From: Ampelocalamus luodianensis
Taxonomy: Eukaryota > Streptophyta > Magnoliopsida > Poales > Poaceae
Assembly (NCBI GenBank): GCA_036346255.1
Contig: CM070617.1
Location: forward strand, 3,017,501 to 3,081,500
Length of the DNA: 64,000 nt
Direction: 5' to 3'
The translations under genes and the position numbers were made by a program. The notes under the pieces were generated by a model. That model was not told the origin of the DNA and ran no database searches. It saw only the letters and a program-made list of their open reading frames with translations. Within the stretch, counting starts at the first letter, position 1, and each line of letters starts with the position of its first letter. Below are positions 9,323 to 21,994 of the stretch, piece by piece.

Positions 9323-11976
9323 TCAGAACACCCAAATTTCACATGAGCCTCGAATGCTAACAACCAACACAATAACAATTTTAACATTGAAACAAATCTC
9401 CAAAATCGATGTAACCTTCTTTGTTTAGTTACTAAACGAAGGGTCCTAACATTTAAATATAATATAATTAATTAATCCAACCTCCAAAGATAAACAAGAG
9501 ATAGCCAAAACTATGCTAATCATCACTACAACTTCCATAGCATGTTAAATAACTAAAACATAAACAGTAATGACAATCATAATCCTCTAATCAACTCTAT
9601 TACAAATTATAGCATGCAAGGTGAGTAATCATAAGAAATCCTTTATGCATTACTCAACTACTAATCTATCAATCTAATAGTCCAAATGTGAGTGGTTCAT
9701 GCCATTGTGCAACCACTTCTATTCCCTCCCATGCACGCTGCTCTTGTAAAGGTGGTACCTAAAAACACAACAACAAAGAAGAGTGAGTCCAAAGACCCAG
9801 CAAGTACATTAAATGACAATAATAACATAGACTACTGTAATCATCAACATCCATATACCACCTCAAGTAAAAACATGTCTTATGCTCATGCGATGCAAGA
9901 TGCTCCGTGCACTTTCTTTCTCTTTAGCTTTTGCATTTTACCGGTAATGCGGCGTATGCAACCGCCGCCAGATACCCATGCCCGTGCCTTCCGCACAGTG
10001 GACCAAAAGCCTATACACCACATGTATAGGACCTTTGCCCATCACTTTAATGATGGGGACCTCTTATATTCATAGCCCATATTCCACGAATGGGGATTCA
10101 AGCCCGCCATCTACATGACGGGACTCAATCAGATGCGCTTGGTCACCACGTGACTGTGGCACTGTATGCTCGACGCATATGCACCATGATAACGTATGCA
10201 CGAGTAGGAATACATCATATTCTCATTATCATGTAAGCAATATCAACATGCGATAGAACCATTTAACCATAACTAACAGTCATCAAGATAAACAGTAACT
10301 CATCTCATAAACAGCATGCAAGGCTATACGCTCAAGTTACACCACAATCATATCATGCAAGCATACATATATTATAGCCCAAATACTTGCAACCCTGCAT
10401 CATTCCTCATAATCATTTCATCAAATAAATTCTTCAAAGTTGTACACACTTGGTCCTCACAAGACCAGGTCTCCACATGATATCAATATGCATATGTACC
10501 AATACTATTCATCATCAAAGTACCAAAACCAGTAACGACATTTATGGATAATGCAAAGCCATACTTTGAACATTCACCATTATTGTTATGCATGCTTGTT
10601 CACAGCCATACGACACTAACATGCATCAACACGCATTCATATCCAAGCAAATCACAACCAAAATACAAACGATGCACTTGCCTCAACTGCAGGCGAGAAT
10701 GGTGGACGCAAGAGGGTGCTGCCCTTGGGATCTCGCTACACCTGGACAAGAAGATAACCCCAAACTAAGACTAGCATACTGACCAAAATCATACATCACA
10801 TCACAATCGAAATCGCTAACTTCTTAACACGCCTAGCTTTTCTAATTTCTAGCGATCGGTCACTGCAGACAGCAGACTTCAAAATTCATAACTTTCTGCT
10901 CAGGAGTCCAAATAGGATGATCTTGGACAATCTGAAAAGGTAATTAAAATGTCTAAATAAACTTAGTTGGGAGACCTCTAATTCGGCCATCTACCAGACC
11001 TACCAATCTATTTAATCAGAGCAAACATTTCACGTCGGGTTTCTGGACAGCGACAAAGAAACTATCATAACTTTCTCTACGTTTGTCCGAATTTAGTGAT
11101 CTTTAGCTTTCCTGAAAGCTAAGAGGATTAGCCTCATTTTTCGTTATGGTGAGACCCTCTGGAAACCCCTCTAAATATGCGCTTCTATCAGGTTAACCAA
11201 CACTAGCAATTCTGCTTCTCTCCAGAAACACAGAAATACTAATAAATTCATAACTTGGGCTACAGAAGTCTGAATGACTTGATTCTTGTCGGCAATGAAA
11301 GGTAGCTACGATAGCTACAACTTTCTAGGAGACACCCAGACCCAAATCTGCCTCTAACCTAATCAAAACCGACAAACTTCACTGCTGCAGAAAAACGACG
11401 AACTGACATCCGAAAATTAGACAACTAGAAATTGACCTAAAGCAAAGAACCACAGGTTACCCTTGCCGAAACGAAGAGAGCACACAGCGGGGATGATGAC
11501 CACCACGCTTCCGCTGCGAATCCCTTCTTCTCCCTCTTCTTCCCTCCTCTTCTTCTCCTCCTTTATCTTCTTTTCTCCTTCTTCTTCCTCCTTGGCCGGT
11601 TGCAATGGAGCTCCTCCTCCTCCTTGGCCGGTGCAATGGAGGTGGTGGGGGGATGGAGAGGCGCAAGGGAGGGTGGTGGGGAGGTGGAGAGGAAGGGCTG
11701 CGCAAGGGGAGGGGAAGGGAAAGGGGCGGCTGCAGCAAGGAGAGGGGGGGTTCGGTTTGGCTAGGGTTTGGGGGAGGAGCCCCCTGGCCGGCCACCTCAT
11801 GGCCATGGCCTGTGCCCAGTGCTGCAAAATTGCTCTTTCCCTCTAAATACTGCAAAGACCGACGTCACCCCATTAGTCCTCCCGACGCCCGCTTGATTCT
11901 TCCCCGATTAATCGATCTCTCCCAAATAAAATTAAACTTCCTCGATTCAAATCTTAACTCACTTTCGGATATTACA
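9323..11976 (-). repeat. 3' LTR of the LARD-like element
   Basis: It is colinear with 15506-18042 over its whole length. It carries about 110 extra bases of GGAG-rich sequence (about 11595-11720) that the other LTR lacks. All open frames here are chance frames in GC-skewed LTR sequence. Confidence 0.9.
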
Positions 11977-11987
11977 TTCTACCTCTT

Positions 11988-14900
11988 AAACAGACTCGAC
12001 CTAATTCTAACCACGCTACACCAAGAACTATAATCACCGCTAAAATCTTACTAACATTGCTACTAACTCGCACAAACACACAAACTCCCGATCTTTGTAT
12101 CACGATCTCTTTACTTTGACAATGAGCACAACTTTTAACCAGTGGACGCACAATGCTTCCTCGATCAAACCAAAAGAGTCTTAAAGCAACCAACTCAAAA
12201 CCAACTTGTCTTAGAAGAGACTAAACCAAAATCAATGGGTTTAACAGAAAGCTTTTTTTCTTCACTTTTCAAGTAGGCGCTTTAGAAATAAACGCCACAA
12301 AAGATAAAAGCGAAACACTAATAACCAGATTAACCATTCCTTTCTTTTCTTAACTAGAAGGATTCATAATTATGACAAGAACCAACTCAATTGGTAATTG
12401 ACATCACCATAAACACCTAGTTCAAACAAGAACTAAGAGAATATCTCACGCTTCCCACAATCTTTCTTTTAAGAATTTAACTTTATCTTAAACCATAGGA
12501 TCCCAAATCATCGCTGACACATTAACTCAATTCTCTTAAATTGGCAACCTCAAAGCTATGATCAACCAAACACAAAATCCACACTTATACAGGAGACGCC
12601 CAATTCACAATATCACACTCTAGCTACTTTTCTACCAAATGAATTACTTTGACAATACAATTCCTAATGCAACTCATTGTAGGTTTCACCTACCATCGAT
12701 CCTCATTCTTCTAAGGATAATCGACTTGAAATTCACCACATTCACTCTCATTTATCGCCTAAAGGATTCTTTCGAGTTCGCCATAACTTTGGAACCTAAC
12801 TCGGGAACCAAGATGCTAGCATAATAATACAAAGCCCAATTCAACCTCTACGACTCTTACAATGAATGGTCGGTATACTTGATATGTAACCTCAAACCTG
12901 ATGACCAAAATTTCACACACCAATAATAATCTCGCCATTAATGTCAACATTCCATACTAATCAAGTAACCACCCAAGGCGATTCATGTTACCAATCTTAG
13001 ACCTTCTCTAATCTACACCAACCAAATGCACTACTAGTCCACAATATACCCATTCACAATATCCTAACCGATTGATCAGATTCAAACATACTCAATCACT
13101 AACATCAATAAATGAATATATACGCTCTTGTCCAAGCTATCCTTAGAGATAATCTAACTCCTATAGGGTTACTCATTGAGACCAAATCACTCTTGACAAT
13201 ACTCAATTATTTCTCTATCCCATTAATTAGCACAACGCTTAGATTTCTTCATACGCGATTCTCATTAAACTTCACCATCGTAATTATTCTACACAATCTT
13301 ACTAGGTATCCAATTGTGATACTCTAATAAATTTACCAAGAGTCCATACTCCGATAATCCCAATACCCCAACATGGACAAGGGTTATTGATCAAAACCAA
13401 CCCACTTTCTATTGCTCTTCAAATAGCTTGGTTCCCAAAATCTCACCACTATCATATACTTGTCCACCATATTACATTTTATAAGACTCGCAACACAAGT
13501 CGCTTAATCCCTTTCTCAAAAGGAAGAAACAAACAAAAACTAGTCTCAACACACAAGAACAACGTTGCTCCTGAGTGAGCAAGAGAACAAGAGAAACAAT
13601 AAATAATAACTAAATCGAAAACAAAATTCAAGCTCACTGATGAGGGCACATGTCCCACAAGAAGGAACTTTCAACCTCCAATACTTATGGTATGCATTTT
13701 CTGTTAACAAAGGAAGCAATTTTCTTGATTACAACATTACATGCCAACACAAACCGTAAATACCCTTTAAAACCAAATCGCATTAATCACTTAAGATCCA
13801 ATAGAACTTTCTAACACACCGCTTTGCTCCACAAATTTTCAGATACTCACATAAATCGTGAACTCCAAAAGATCACGAATGCAAAGCTCAAAATATTTCA
13901 TTTGGGGTGATACCCAAAGACGCATCCAGATTACTCTCTTTCTATAAGAGTCAATAACACCTCACAAGTCACAATCCTTTGCAGTGCGCTTACTAATTTC
14001 AAGAATAACACACTCTTAACAAGAATCACCATATTCTACTCTTCCACTATAAAGCTCTCCGTAAACTCACCAAATTATTCCATACTATTTTATCATCCCA
14101 TCCTCAATTGATCAGATACCAAAACTTATATTCTACTACAACAACCGCGTTATATTAGAGAAAAACTAATGCACGAATTAGAAGGTTATTCCAACATCCT
14201 TTCATCAAAGACATACTTTTATCCGATAATTCTGCCATCATGTAACTCTTGTTCATCCGTTAAATCCCATCAATTTATCTCTTAGTGATGCTCATCACCG
14301 CTTATTAATAGATATTATTTGCTCCTAGCTATTACTTATAATCACTAAGTATCCACAAAAAGGTTACTCCAAAATTAGTACCCACTAAGACAATAATCTA
14401 ACTCCTTTTGAACTTAGCCATCCCAAAAGGTTGGATTAAACTGTTGAGACACGTTAATCCAATTTACCAAAGATGTTCACTGCGTATCACTCTTAGTCAT
14501 CGACTCACCAACAACGTTCTACACCTCTTATTGACTCTATTGAGTACAACTAGGTATAACCTGCACTCTTAATCACAACTCCTCGAGAACTACTACAAGA
14601 CACTTTCAAATTAATCACCTTCCTTTCATGGATCTTCGTTAGATCGATCATACACACACGCAGATTTATCATGATAACCCGTATCATATCCATTAATTAC
14701 TTTGGTTATAACCTCTCACTTAACCAAGACAAAACATCGCTAATGTGTTTAACATCTTCTTTTATAAAGAGAACCATCAATCTTCATCACTCAAAATACC
14801 CAAGAGAGATACATTGAGTCTAAGCCTCCACGCTCCAAAGGACTTGCAAAAGGAAACTTTCATTAGGCAAAAACATCAACCGGATAAATGGGTCAATCTC

Positions 14901-15492
14901 TCGCAATGAGAAAGACAAAACTCTGAATAAAGGTCAAACTTGACAAACAACCCAATTCACTAACCGCAAGAATAACTCATCGGTTGGGAAAACAATGATT
15001 GCTTTACGGACAAATTAAGCCAATAGAAACATAATTCAAAGCAACCCATCAACCGGAGTGAACTAAAGCCCAAAGAAAACTCATCAATCACCTCAAGATA
15101 GGAGTTGACCAAAACAAATTTCAAAGGAGAGAATAACTCTTCTATATAAACTCACTATCAACGCATGCACTACGATCTCCGGTGTGGGCACTTCGCTAAC
15201 ACTATACCACGATCGTGGTGTAACCCGTATAGCCCAGACCACAACCACTACCTCCACCTCTCAACATGGGTTACCCCACACATAATAACCATAGTTTTAT
15301 ATCAGAGATAAATCGAGATCATCTCATAACAGAATCATTAATACAACTCAACAGTAGCGTAAATGCAATGCTTGACCCATCCCATCCTATCAGGCACCAA
15401 AGTGTCGTTTTATAAGTTCATTAACCATTACAAAATTTTAGCAATTTAAGTTGCCTAAGTTGTAAATACAATCACCACGGACCTACTCGCCA
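11988..15492. other. Non-coding interior of the LARD-like element
   Basis: About 3.5 kb of AT-rich DNA contains only short frames and no retroviral-type motif on either strand that I can recognise. This absence defines the element as non-autonomous. Confidence 0.75.
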
Positions 15493-15505
15493 GCCTCGAT
15501 ACTAA

Positions 15506-18042
15506 TCAGAACACCCTCACCCCACATGAGCTCTCGAATGCTACTGAACCAACACAATAACAATTTTAACATTGAAACAAATCTCCAAAATCTGACAGAA
15601 CCTTCTTTGTTTAGTTACTAAACGAAGGGTCCCAACATTTAAATATAATATAATTAATTAATCCAACCTCCAAAGATAAACAAGAGATAGCCAAAACTAT
15701 GCTAATCGTCACTACAACTTCCATAGCATGTTAAATAACTAAAACATAAACAATGATAATCATAATCCTCTAATCAACTCTATTACAAATTATAGCATGC
15801 AAGGTGAGTAATCATAAGAAATTCTTTATGCAATTACTCAACTACTAATCTATCAATCTAATAGTCCAAATGTGAGTGGTTCGTGCATTGTGCAACCACT
15901 TCTATTCCCTCCCATGCGTGTCGCTCTTGTAAAGGTGGTACCTAAAAACACAACAACAAAGAAGAGTGAGTCCAAAGACCCAAAGAAGTACATTAAAAGA
16001 CAATAATAACATAGACTATCAGAATCATCAACATCCATATACCACCTCAAGTAAAACATGTCTTATGCTCATGCGATGCAAGATGCTCCTGCACTTTCTT
16101 TTCTCTTTAGCTTTGCATTTTACCGTAATGCTAAGTATGCAACCGTCACAGATACCCATGCTCGGCCTTCTCGCACAGGGACTAAAAGCCTATACACCAC
16201 ATGTATAGGACCTTGCCCATCACTTTAATGATGGGGACCTCTTATATTCATAGCCCACATTCCACGAATGTGGGGACCTCAAGCCCGCCATCTACATGAT
16301 GGGACTCAATCAGATGCGCTTGGTCACCACGTGACTGTGGCACTGTGATGCTCGACGTGCATATGCACCATGATAACGTATGCACGAGTAGGAATACATC
16401 ATATTCTCATTATCATGTAAGCAATATCAACATGCGGTAGAACCATTTAACCATAACTAATACCATCAAGATAAACAAGAACTCATCTCATAAACAGCAT
16501 GCAAGGCTATACGCTCAAGTTACACCACAATCATATCATGCAAGCATACATATATTATAGCCCGAATACTTGCAACCTGATCATTCCTCATAATCATTTC
16601 ATCAAATAAATTCTTCAAAGTTGTACACACTTGGTTCTCACAAGACCAGGTCTCCACATGATATCAATATGCACATGTACCAATACTATTCATCATCAAA
16701 GTACCAAAACCAGTAACGACATTTATGGATAATGCAAAGCCATACTTTGAACATTCACCATTATTGTTATGCATGCTTGTTCACAGCCATACGACACTAA
16801 CATGCATCAACACGCATTCATATCCAAGCAAATCGCAACTAAAATACAAACGATGCACTTGCCTCAACCGTGCGAGAATGGTGGACGCAAGAGGGTGCCG
16901 CCTTGGGATCTCGCTGCCACCGGACAAGAAGATAACCCCAAACTAAGACTAGCATACTGACCAAAATCATACATCACATCACAATCGAAATCGCTAACTT
17001 CTTAACACGCCTAGCTTTTCTAATTTCTAGCGATCGGTCACTGCAGACAGCAGACTTCAAAAATTCATAACTTTCTGCTCAGGAGTCCAAATAGGATGAT
17101 CTTGGACAATCTGAAAAGGTAATTAAAATTTCTAAATAAACTTAGTTGGGGAGACCCTCTAATTCGGCCATCTACCAGACCTACCAATCTATTTAATCAG
17201 AGCAAACATTTCACGTCGGGTTTCTGGACAGCGACAAAGAAACTATCATAACTTTCTCTACGTTTGTCCGAATTTAGTGATCTTTAGCTTTCCTGAAATC
17301 TAATAGGATTAGCCTCATTTTTCGTTATGGTGAGACCCTCTGGAAACCCCTCTAAATATGCGCTTCTATCAGGTTAACCAACACTAGCAATTCTGCTTCT
17401 CTCCAGAAACACAAAAATACTAATAAATTCATAACTTGGGCTACCGAAGTCCGAATGACTTGATTCTTGTCGGCAATGAAAGGTAGCTACGATAGCTACA
17501 ACTTTCTAGGAGACACCCAGACCCAAATCTGCCTCTAACCTAATCAAAACCGACAAACTTCACTGCTGCAGAAAAACGACGAACTGACATCCAAAAATTA
17601 GACAACTAGAAATTGACCTAAAGCAAAGAACCACGGGTTACCCTTGCCGAAACGAAGAGAGCACACAGCGGGGATGATGACCACCACGCTTCCGCTGCGA
17701 ATCCCTTCTTCCCTCCTCTTCTTCTCCTCCTTTCTCTTCTTTTCTCCTTCTTCTTCCTCCTTGGCCGGTTGCAGGGGGGGAAGGGAAAGGGGCGGCTGCA
17801 GCAAGGAGAGGGGGGGTTCGGTTTGGGTAGGGTTTGGGGGAGCCCCCTGGCCGGCCACCCTCATGGGCCATGGCCTGTGCCCAGTTGCCAAAATTGCTCT
17901 TTCCCTCTAAATATCTGGCAAGACCGACGCCATCCCATTAGTCCTCCCGACGCCCGCTTGATTCTTCCCGATTAATCGATCTCTCCCGAAATAAAATTAA
18001 ACTTCCTCGATTCAAATCTTAACTCACTTTCGGGATATTACA
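15506..18042 (-). repeat. 5' LTR of the LARD-like element
   Basis: This is the direct-repeat partner of 9323-11976. It ends at ATATTACA (18042), followed by the CAAC target copy. Differences between the two LTRs are scattered single bases and short indels, so insertion is fairly recent relative to the other elements here. Confidence 0.9.
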
Positions 18043-18046
18043 CAAC

Positions 18047-20190
18047 CTCGCCAAGAATGACGGTTGACCTGGTCACGTAGATCAATTTCTACAAGCAATC
18101 AAAGAACAAGCAAGAATTCAAGTAAAGAGCAATCTGAAAATTGCTAGATATAAAAAACTGCACAAGGATAGTTGAGGTTCAGTAACACAAATTTGTTGGT
18201 CTAACCGACACAAGAGACAACATGAAGTTTGCACACAAGGGCTAAACTAATCTAAACAAAACCTAAAGAGTATGGGGCTGCGCCTAGCTATTTTAAGAGA
18301 GAGGGAGAGGGCGGTGGTTAGGGAAGGGTGCACACTCCAACTCGTGTACATGGCCCATGGGCCCACTTTAGGTGGCGCAATACCTGATCTGACTCGGACT
18401 GGAAGCTGAACCCGGATTGTTTTGACGATTGCGATGCACACAGAAGGACTTTGAAGGTGAGATCAGATCCATTGGAAAGACCATGAGATAAGCTTTTCAT
18501 CAAGTGCTAAATCATCCCAAACGGACTCCGTATGCAACTTCTATGCTCGTTTGAATTCGAACCTGACTTAGGAGGTCGAATTTGATACCAAAACGTGAAG
18601 AACTCGAACTCTAGTTTGACTTGTAGAAGAAGTGGCGTGGAGACCTTGAGGAGGAGGTTGTGTGTTAGTTGATGTAGACTTGCACTCCTTGCTATCCTCG
18701 CCATAATTCCTAAGTACAAGAAATTCACAAGCACAAGATTTAGGTAGCCACCCATTCTCTATATCACAGTTATTCAACCCTAGGAACGAGCTCACCTAAT
18801 AATTCAATTGCCGTGCTTATGCCCTAGTAATTGGTCCTTGTATAACTTTAGGTTGAGGAGTCTTGTTTGTATTCGTAGGCGTGATGTCCTCATCAGTCAC
18901 CTCCCTCTTCCTTTCCCCACCATCCGCTCCAGTTCCCCCTCCCCGTAACACTGCCACCACAACTAACTCGTCGTGCTGCCTCAGTCTCACGCCGTCGACC
19001 TTCCTCAGCCGCTCCTCGCCTCCACCAACCGGTCTGGTGAGCTTCCCTTGTCTCTCTGGTGCTCATGCCCACCTCTTTCTTCCCCCTCTCCTCATCCATC
19101 ACCGCCGTCGCTTCTTCCTCCCCTAGTTCCAACCGCCGCACACTACCATCCGACCACCACCGTCCACCTCTGGCCGCGACACCACCTCCCCTGGGAAATT
19201 CCATTTTAGCCCTCACAAGACACCACCGTCGCCTCCGTCACCGGCATCGAGCCTGCCGCCACCCCTCGGTTTCCCTCCTCTGTATCTCCTCTGCTCTTTG
19301 CTCCCTCTCTCTGTGTGTTGTGTTTGTGAGGGACTAACCATGGGCCCCACCTGTAAGTGGCCCAATGACAATTAGTTGATTTCCACATACCACAGTGATG
19401 TTGAGTGAAGGCTCTAGATGTTCTTCCCTAAGGATTTTCAATCTAAAATCAAATTAATTTTTTCCCTTGTAGTTTAGATTATAACTACTCTTGTTGTATT
19501 AAAGTACACATATCTTGTGATGATCTTCCTTCTACAACTCATAGACAGTGAGCAAGGGGAATGTATTTTCTTATAGTGGCTTCCAGGTCTTTTATTTTTG
19601 TACATTTACATTGGTTGTCATAGATAGTGAGCGGTGCTGGGCAAAGTGGTCGAGGCTACGAGGCTATGACCACCAAGCTAGTGGTGAGCTGCCTTCTCTG
19701 TTATTTCTTTCTGCACTTCTTTATTTCTCTATCCCTTCATTTAGGCAAGTGCGTGCAGTAGATTACGATTATAAATACTACGTAATGCTTGGTTTCCTGG
19801 CAATACCAACAATTGAGTTCAAAAAGGCATAAACTACTTGGGGCAAGTTCTGCCTAGTGCCCATGGCCACTATCGAATTAATGTAAATGATAGCATGTAC
19901 ATATCTTAGGTTCATTGCTCAATAGTTTGGGAGTGAAGTCATGTCCTTGGCCATTTTTTACATCCAACTCAAATATCCTACCAAACGGGTATTCTTACCA
20001 CCCACTAGAAGAGGTGAGTACACTCTGTCACATGTAGGCAACCAAATAACATCTTAGCATAGCCTAACCCAACAGAAACAGGCTACCAAATAACATCTCA
20101 GCACACCCTGATCTAACAAAAATAGGCAACCAAATCCACTCAGTCTGACTAGGTTCAATTTGAATGACCTATACAAACCGGACTAGAGAC
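18047..20190. other. Right interior of the 11.6 kb insertion
   Basis: It contains a leader-like segment (from 18047) and a GC-rich proline/serine-type block (18860-19210) with overlapping open frames on both strands and no domain I recognise. It resembles a captured 5' gene fragment. No transposase is seen. Confidence 0.4.
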
Positions 20191-20211
20191 ATATATGCAA
20201 CCAAACACACC

Positions 20212-20440
20212 ATCGTCAAAAGATGCTACTCTTTCACTCTCGATGCTTCTCGAGTTCTCTAGTATTTTCTACAATATGTTTTTCCTTATAGAAAGGGCCC
20301 AATTTCCATTCCAGAGTAGTCTCCCGAGTGCCGGATGGGATTGATTTTTCTTTTGATTTGTAGCCCATTATAATTTCATTTCCTTTATTACTTTTCGATT
20401 AGAAAGGCCGGTGTGTTTTATATTCCAGAGTTTTCTCCTG
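20212..20440 (-). promoter_or_regulatory. Detached promoter of the broken sHSP gene, with heat-shock elements
   Basis: After the insertion border the sequence resumes as the counterpart of the sHSP gene 1 promoter. TCGAGTTCTCTAG is comparable with 4270-4285, and GAAAGGGCCC with 4348-4357. Two related heat-shock elements follow: TTC-ca-GAG-ta-GTC (20309-20321) and TTC-ca-GAG-tt-TTC (20423-20435). They once drove the minus-strand sHSP gene and now stand closer to sHSP gene 2. Confidence 0.7.
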
Positions 20441-20864
20441 AGTTCAAGATCGGAGCATTACTTATTAGACGGAAGAAAAGCGCGAGGCTCTACCTTAATT
20501 TTGTTCATGGGGGAGAGAATCAACGACTACGGAGAGGGTTCTGCAAATTTCCTTTTATTATAGATCATCGTCCATCTGCTCAAGGTCTTACCTATCAACC
20601 GTTAAGTTTGTTAATAGAAAAGGAATCCACGGCCGATAGAGAGAAGTGCAAATTTCTTTCATTACAGAGCATTGCCCATCTGCTACGTTAATATGCGGTC
20701 CCCTTAACTCAGTGACAGACAACCACTCCTAATCAGGCAGCTGCACAAACAAGATGCTTCTGCGCAATTACTAGCAAACCTAAAAGGACATCACCGGGAG
20801 CAAAATTACGGGGGGAAAAATGGAATCAAAATAAAGGAGAGGGCCCAGGTTCCAGGAAGCCGAA

Positions 20865-20981
20865 GAGTACTCTAGAACACGGTGGGCCCTCCCTGCACAG
20901 AAGCGAAGGGGAAAGAAAGCAAACGAAGAACTGTACAAGTGGAGGGTGGAGAACTGGAGAGAAGTCGAGAGGCTTCAAGAG
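20865..20981 (+). promoter_or_regulatory. Heat-shock elements of sHSP gene 2
   Basis: Two three-unit elements are seen: GAG-ta-CTC-ta-GAA (20865-20877) and GAG-gc-TTC-aa-GAG (20969-20981). The proximal one ends 17 bases before the TATA box, as is usual for strongly heat-induced class I sHSP genes. The distal one is the same module as at 4367-4379. Confidence 0.8.
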
Positions 20982-20997
20982 CAGCTCTTGACGAAAC

Positions 20998-21005
20998 TAT
21001 AAATA
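20998..21005 (+). promoter_or_regulatory. TATA box of sHSP gene 2
   Basis: TATAAATA lies 124 bases before the ATG, which gives a leader of about 95 bases. It is the same octamer at the same kind of distance as in sHSP gene 1. Confidence 0.85.
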
Positions 21006-21128
21006 CCTCGCCTCGCACCAGTCTGCTCAACTCAGAGAGAAGACCGCAGTAGCATTAAGCAAAGCAAAGCATACGCTTTTCTTCCAATCCACAGGCGAAC
21101 TTCCCCGCACACACCAAGCATAGCAACA

Positions 21129-21575
21129 ATGTCGCTGGTGAGGCGCGGCAACGTGTTCGACCCTTTCGCCGGCTTCTGGGACCCCTTCGACGCCTTCCGC
21201 TCCATCGTCCCGGCTTACTCCGACCGCGACACCGCCGCCTTCGCCAACGCCCGCATCGACTGGAAGGAGACCCCCGAGGCGCACGTGTTCAAGGCCGACC
21301 TCCCCGGCGTTAAGAAGGAAGAGGTCAAGGTTGAGGTTGAAGAGGGCAATGTGCTGGTGATCAGCGGCGAGCGCAGCAAGGAGGAGGAGGACAAGAACGA
21401 CACGTGGCACCGTGTGGAGCGCAGCAGCGGCCAGTTCATGAGGCGGTTCCGCCTGCCGGAGAACGCCAAGGTGGACCAGGTGAAGGCCGGCCTGGAGGAC
21501 GGCGTGCTCACGGTGACCGTGCCCAAGGCGGAGGTCAAGAAGCCAGAGGTGAAGGCCATCGAGATCTCTGGCTAA
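21129..21575 (+). CDS. Class I cytosolic small heat-shock protein, sHSP gene 2
   Basis: This intron-less gene encodes 148 residues and has the same architecture as sHSP gene 1. The N-terminal arm has NVFDPFAGFWDPFDAF. The alpha-crystallin domain (about 43-134) has ADLPGVKKEEVKVEV and GVLTVTVP (125-132), and the tail has the IEI anchor (144-146), ending EISG. It is three residues shorter in the arm (no AAA stretch), and its loop reads SKEEEDKNDTWHRVE instead of SKEKEDKNDKWYRVE. The start is fixed by homology and by the TATA distance. The protein is a holdase chaperone that keeps unfolding proteins soluble under heat; expression should be heat-driven through the two upstream elements. It was formerly head-to-head with the now broken minus-strand sHSP copy. 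No lesions are seen. Confidence 0.95.
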   Translation: MSLVRRGNVFDPFAGFWDPFDAFRSIVPAYSDRDTAAFANARIDWKETPEAHVFKADLPGVKKEEVKVEVEEGNVLVISGERSKEEEDKNDTWHRVERSSGQFMRRFRLPENAKVDQVKAGLEDGVLTVTVPKAEVKKPEVKAIEISG

Positions 21576-21785
21576 GTCCGTGCGACTCTGGATTCTGGAA
21601 GCATGAGGTGCTGCCTCACTGTGGAGGCGGCGGCGTACGAAGCATGGATGTGAGGTGAAAGTATGTGGCGGATCGATCGTGTTTGTGCTGCATTAGTATG
21701 TCCTGTTTGGTGTATTTGGTGTGCACTAGCTGCGTATCATGCTGCTTCGTAGCAGTATTATGCTATGTATTTTGTTTTGTACATG

Positions 21786-21801
21786 AATAAATAAAAATAA
21801 A
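21786..21801 (+). terminator. Poly(A) signals of sHSP gene 2
   Basis: AATAAA occurs at 21786 and again a few bases later, about 210 bases after the stop codon, a normal 3' UTR length for these genes. Confidence 0.6.
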
Positions 21802-21994
21802 GGAGTTCGTATGGCGTGTATATTCGGATCTTGGCCCCTTTCGATCATACACATCATTTGGTTTGGCCTGCTCACTCTGCAATACATCAGGTATTCACGT
21901 CTGTTTGTGCCTTCTTTATCGTTGTATTCCTAGGAACTGAGCCTTGCTCGCTTTGGTGGAGGCGTGGACGCTACAATTCCACCATTGGGTTTGA

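Larger units (their letters stand above)
9323..18042 (-). mobile_element. LTR retrotransposon without coding capacity (LARD-like), 8.7 kb
   Basis: Two long direct repeats (9323-11976 and 15506-18042) flank about 3.5 kb of AT-rich sequence with no gag or pol. On the minus strand both repeats start TGTAATATCC. A purine tract AAGAGGTAGAA (11977-11987, minus) sits directly before the 3' LTR. A PBS-like TTAGTATCGAGGC (15493-15505, minus; compare TTGGTATCAGAGC) follows the 5' LTR. CAAC flanks both outer ends (9319-9322 and 18043-18046), giving a 4-bp, possibly imperfect 5-bp, target duplication. Long LTRs with a non-coding interior fit large retrotransposon derivatives such as Dasheng-type elements; this is an inference from structure. 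It lies inside the 11.6 kb insertion. Confidence 0.85.
8576..20211. mobile_element. 11.6 kb insertion with 15-bp inverted ends, DNA-transposon-like, host of a nested LTR element
   Basis: The left end GGTGTGTTTGGTTGC (8576-8590) is matched in inverse by GCAACCAAACACACC (20197-20211). Inside the right end, GGCAACCAAAT-type motifs recur (about 20035, 20082, 20125), and on the left CTGTTTGGTTGGC occurs near 8632, like the subterminal repeats of DNA transposons. The flanks are two halves of the same sHSP promoter, which makes the insertion borders convincing. No clear target-site duplication is visible, so the superfamily is left open. Without the nested retroelement it would be about 2.9 kb, and I recognise no transposase in it. 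Confidence 0.65.

Noticed and set aside
11417..11855. Several overlapping proline/arginine-rich frames on both strands
   Set aside because: They lie in the LTR of the LARD-like element and recur, interrupted, in the second LTR at 17598-17910. GC-skewed low-complexity DNA produces open frames by chance.
9323..18042. Two long direct repeats first read as a segmental gene duplication
   Set aside because: Purine tract, PBS-like site, TGTAATATCC starts and CAAC flanks identify them as LTRs of one element.
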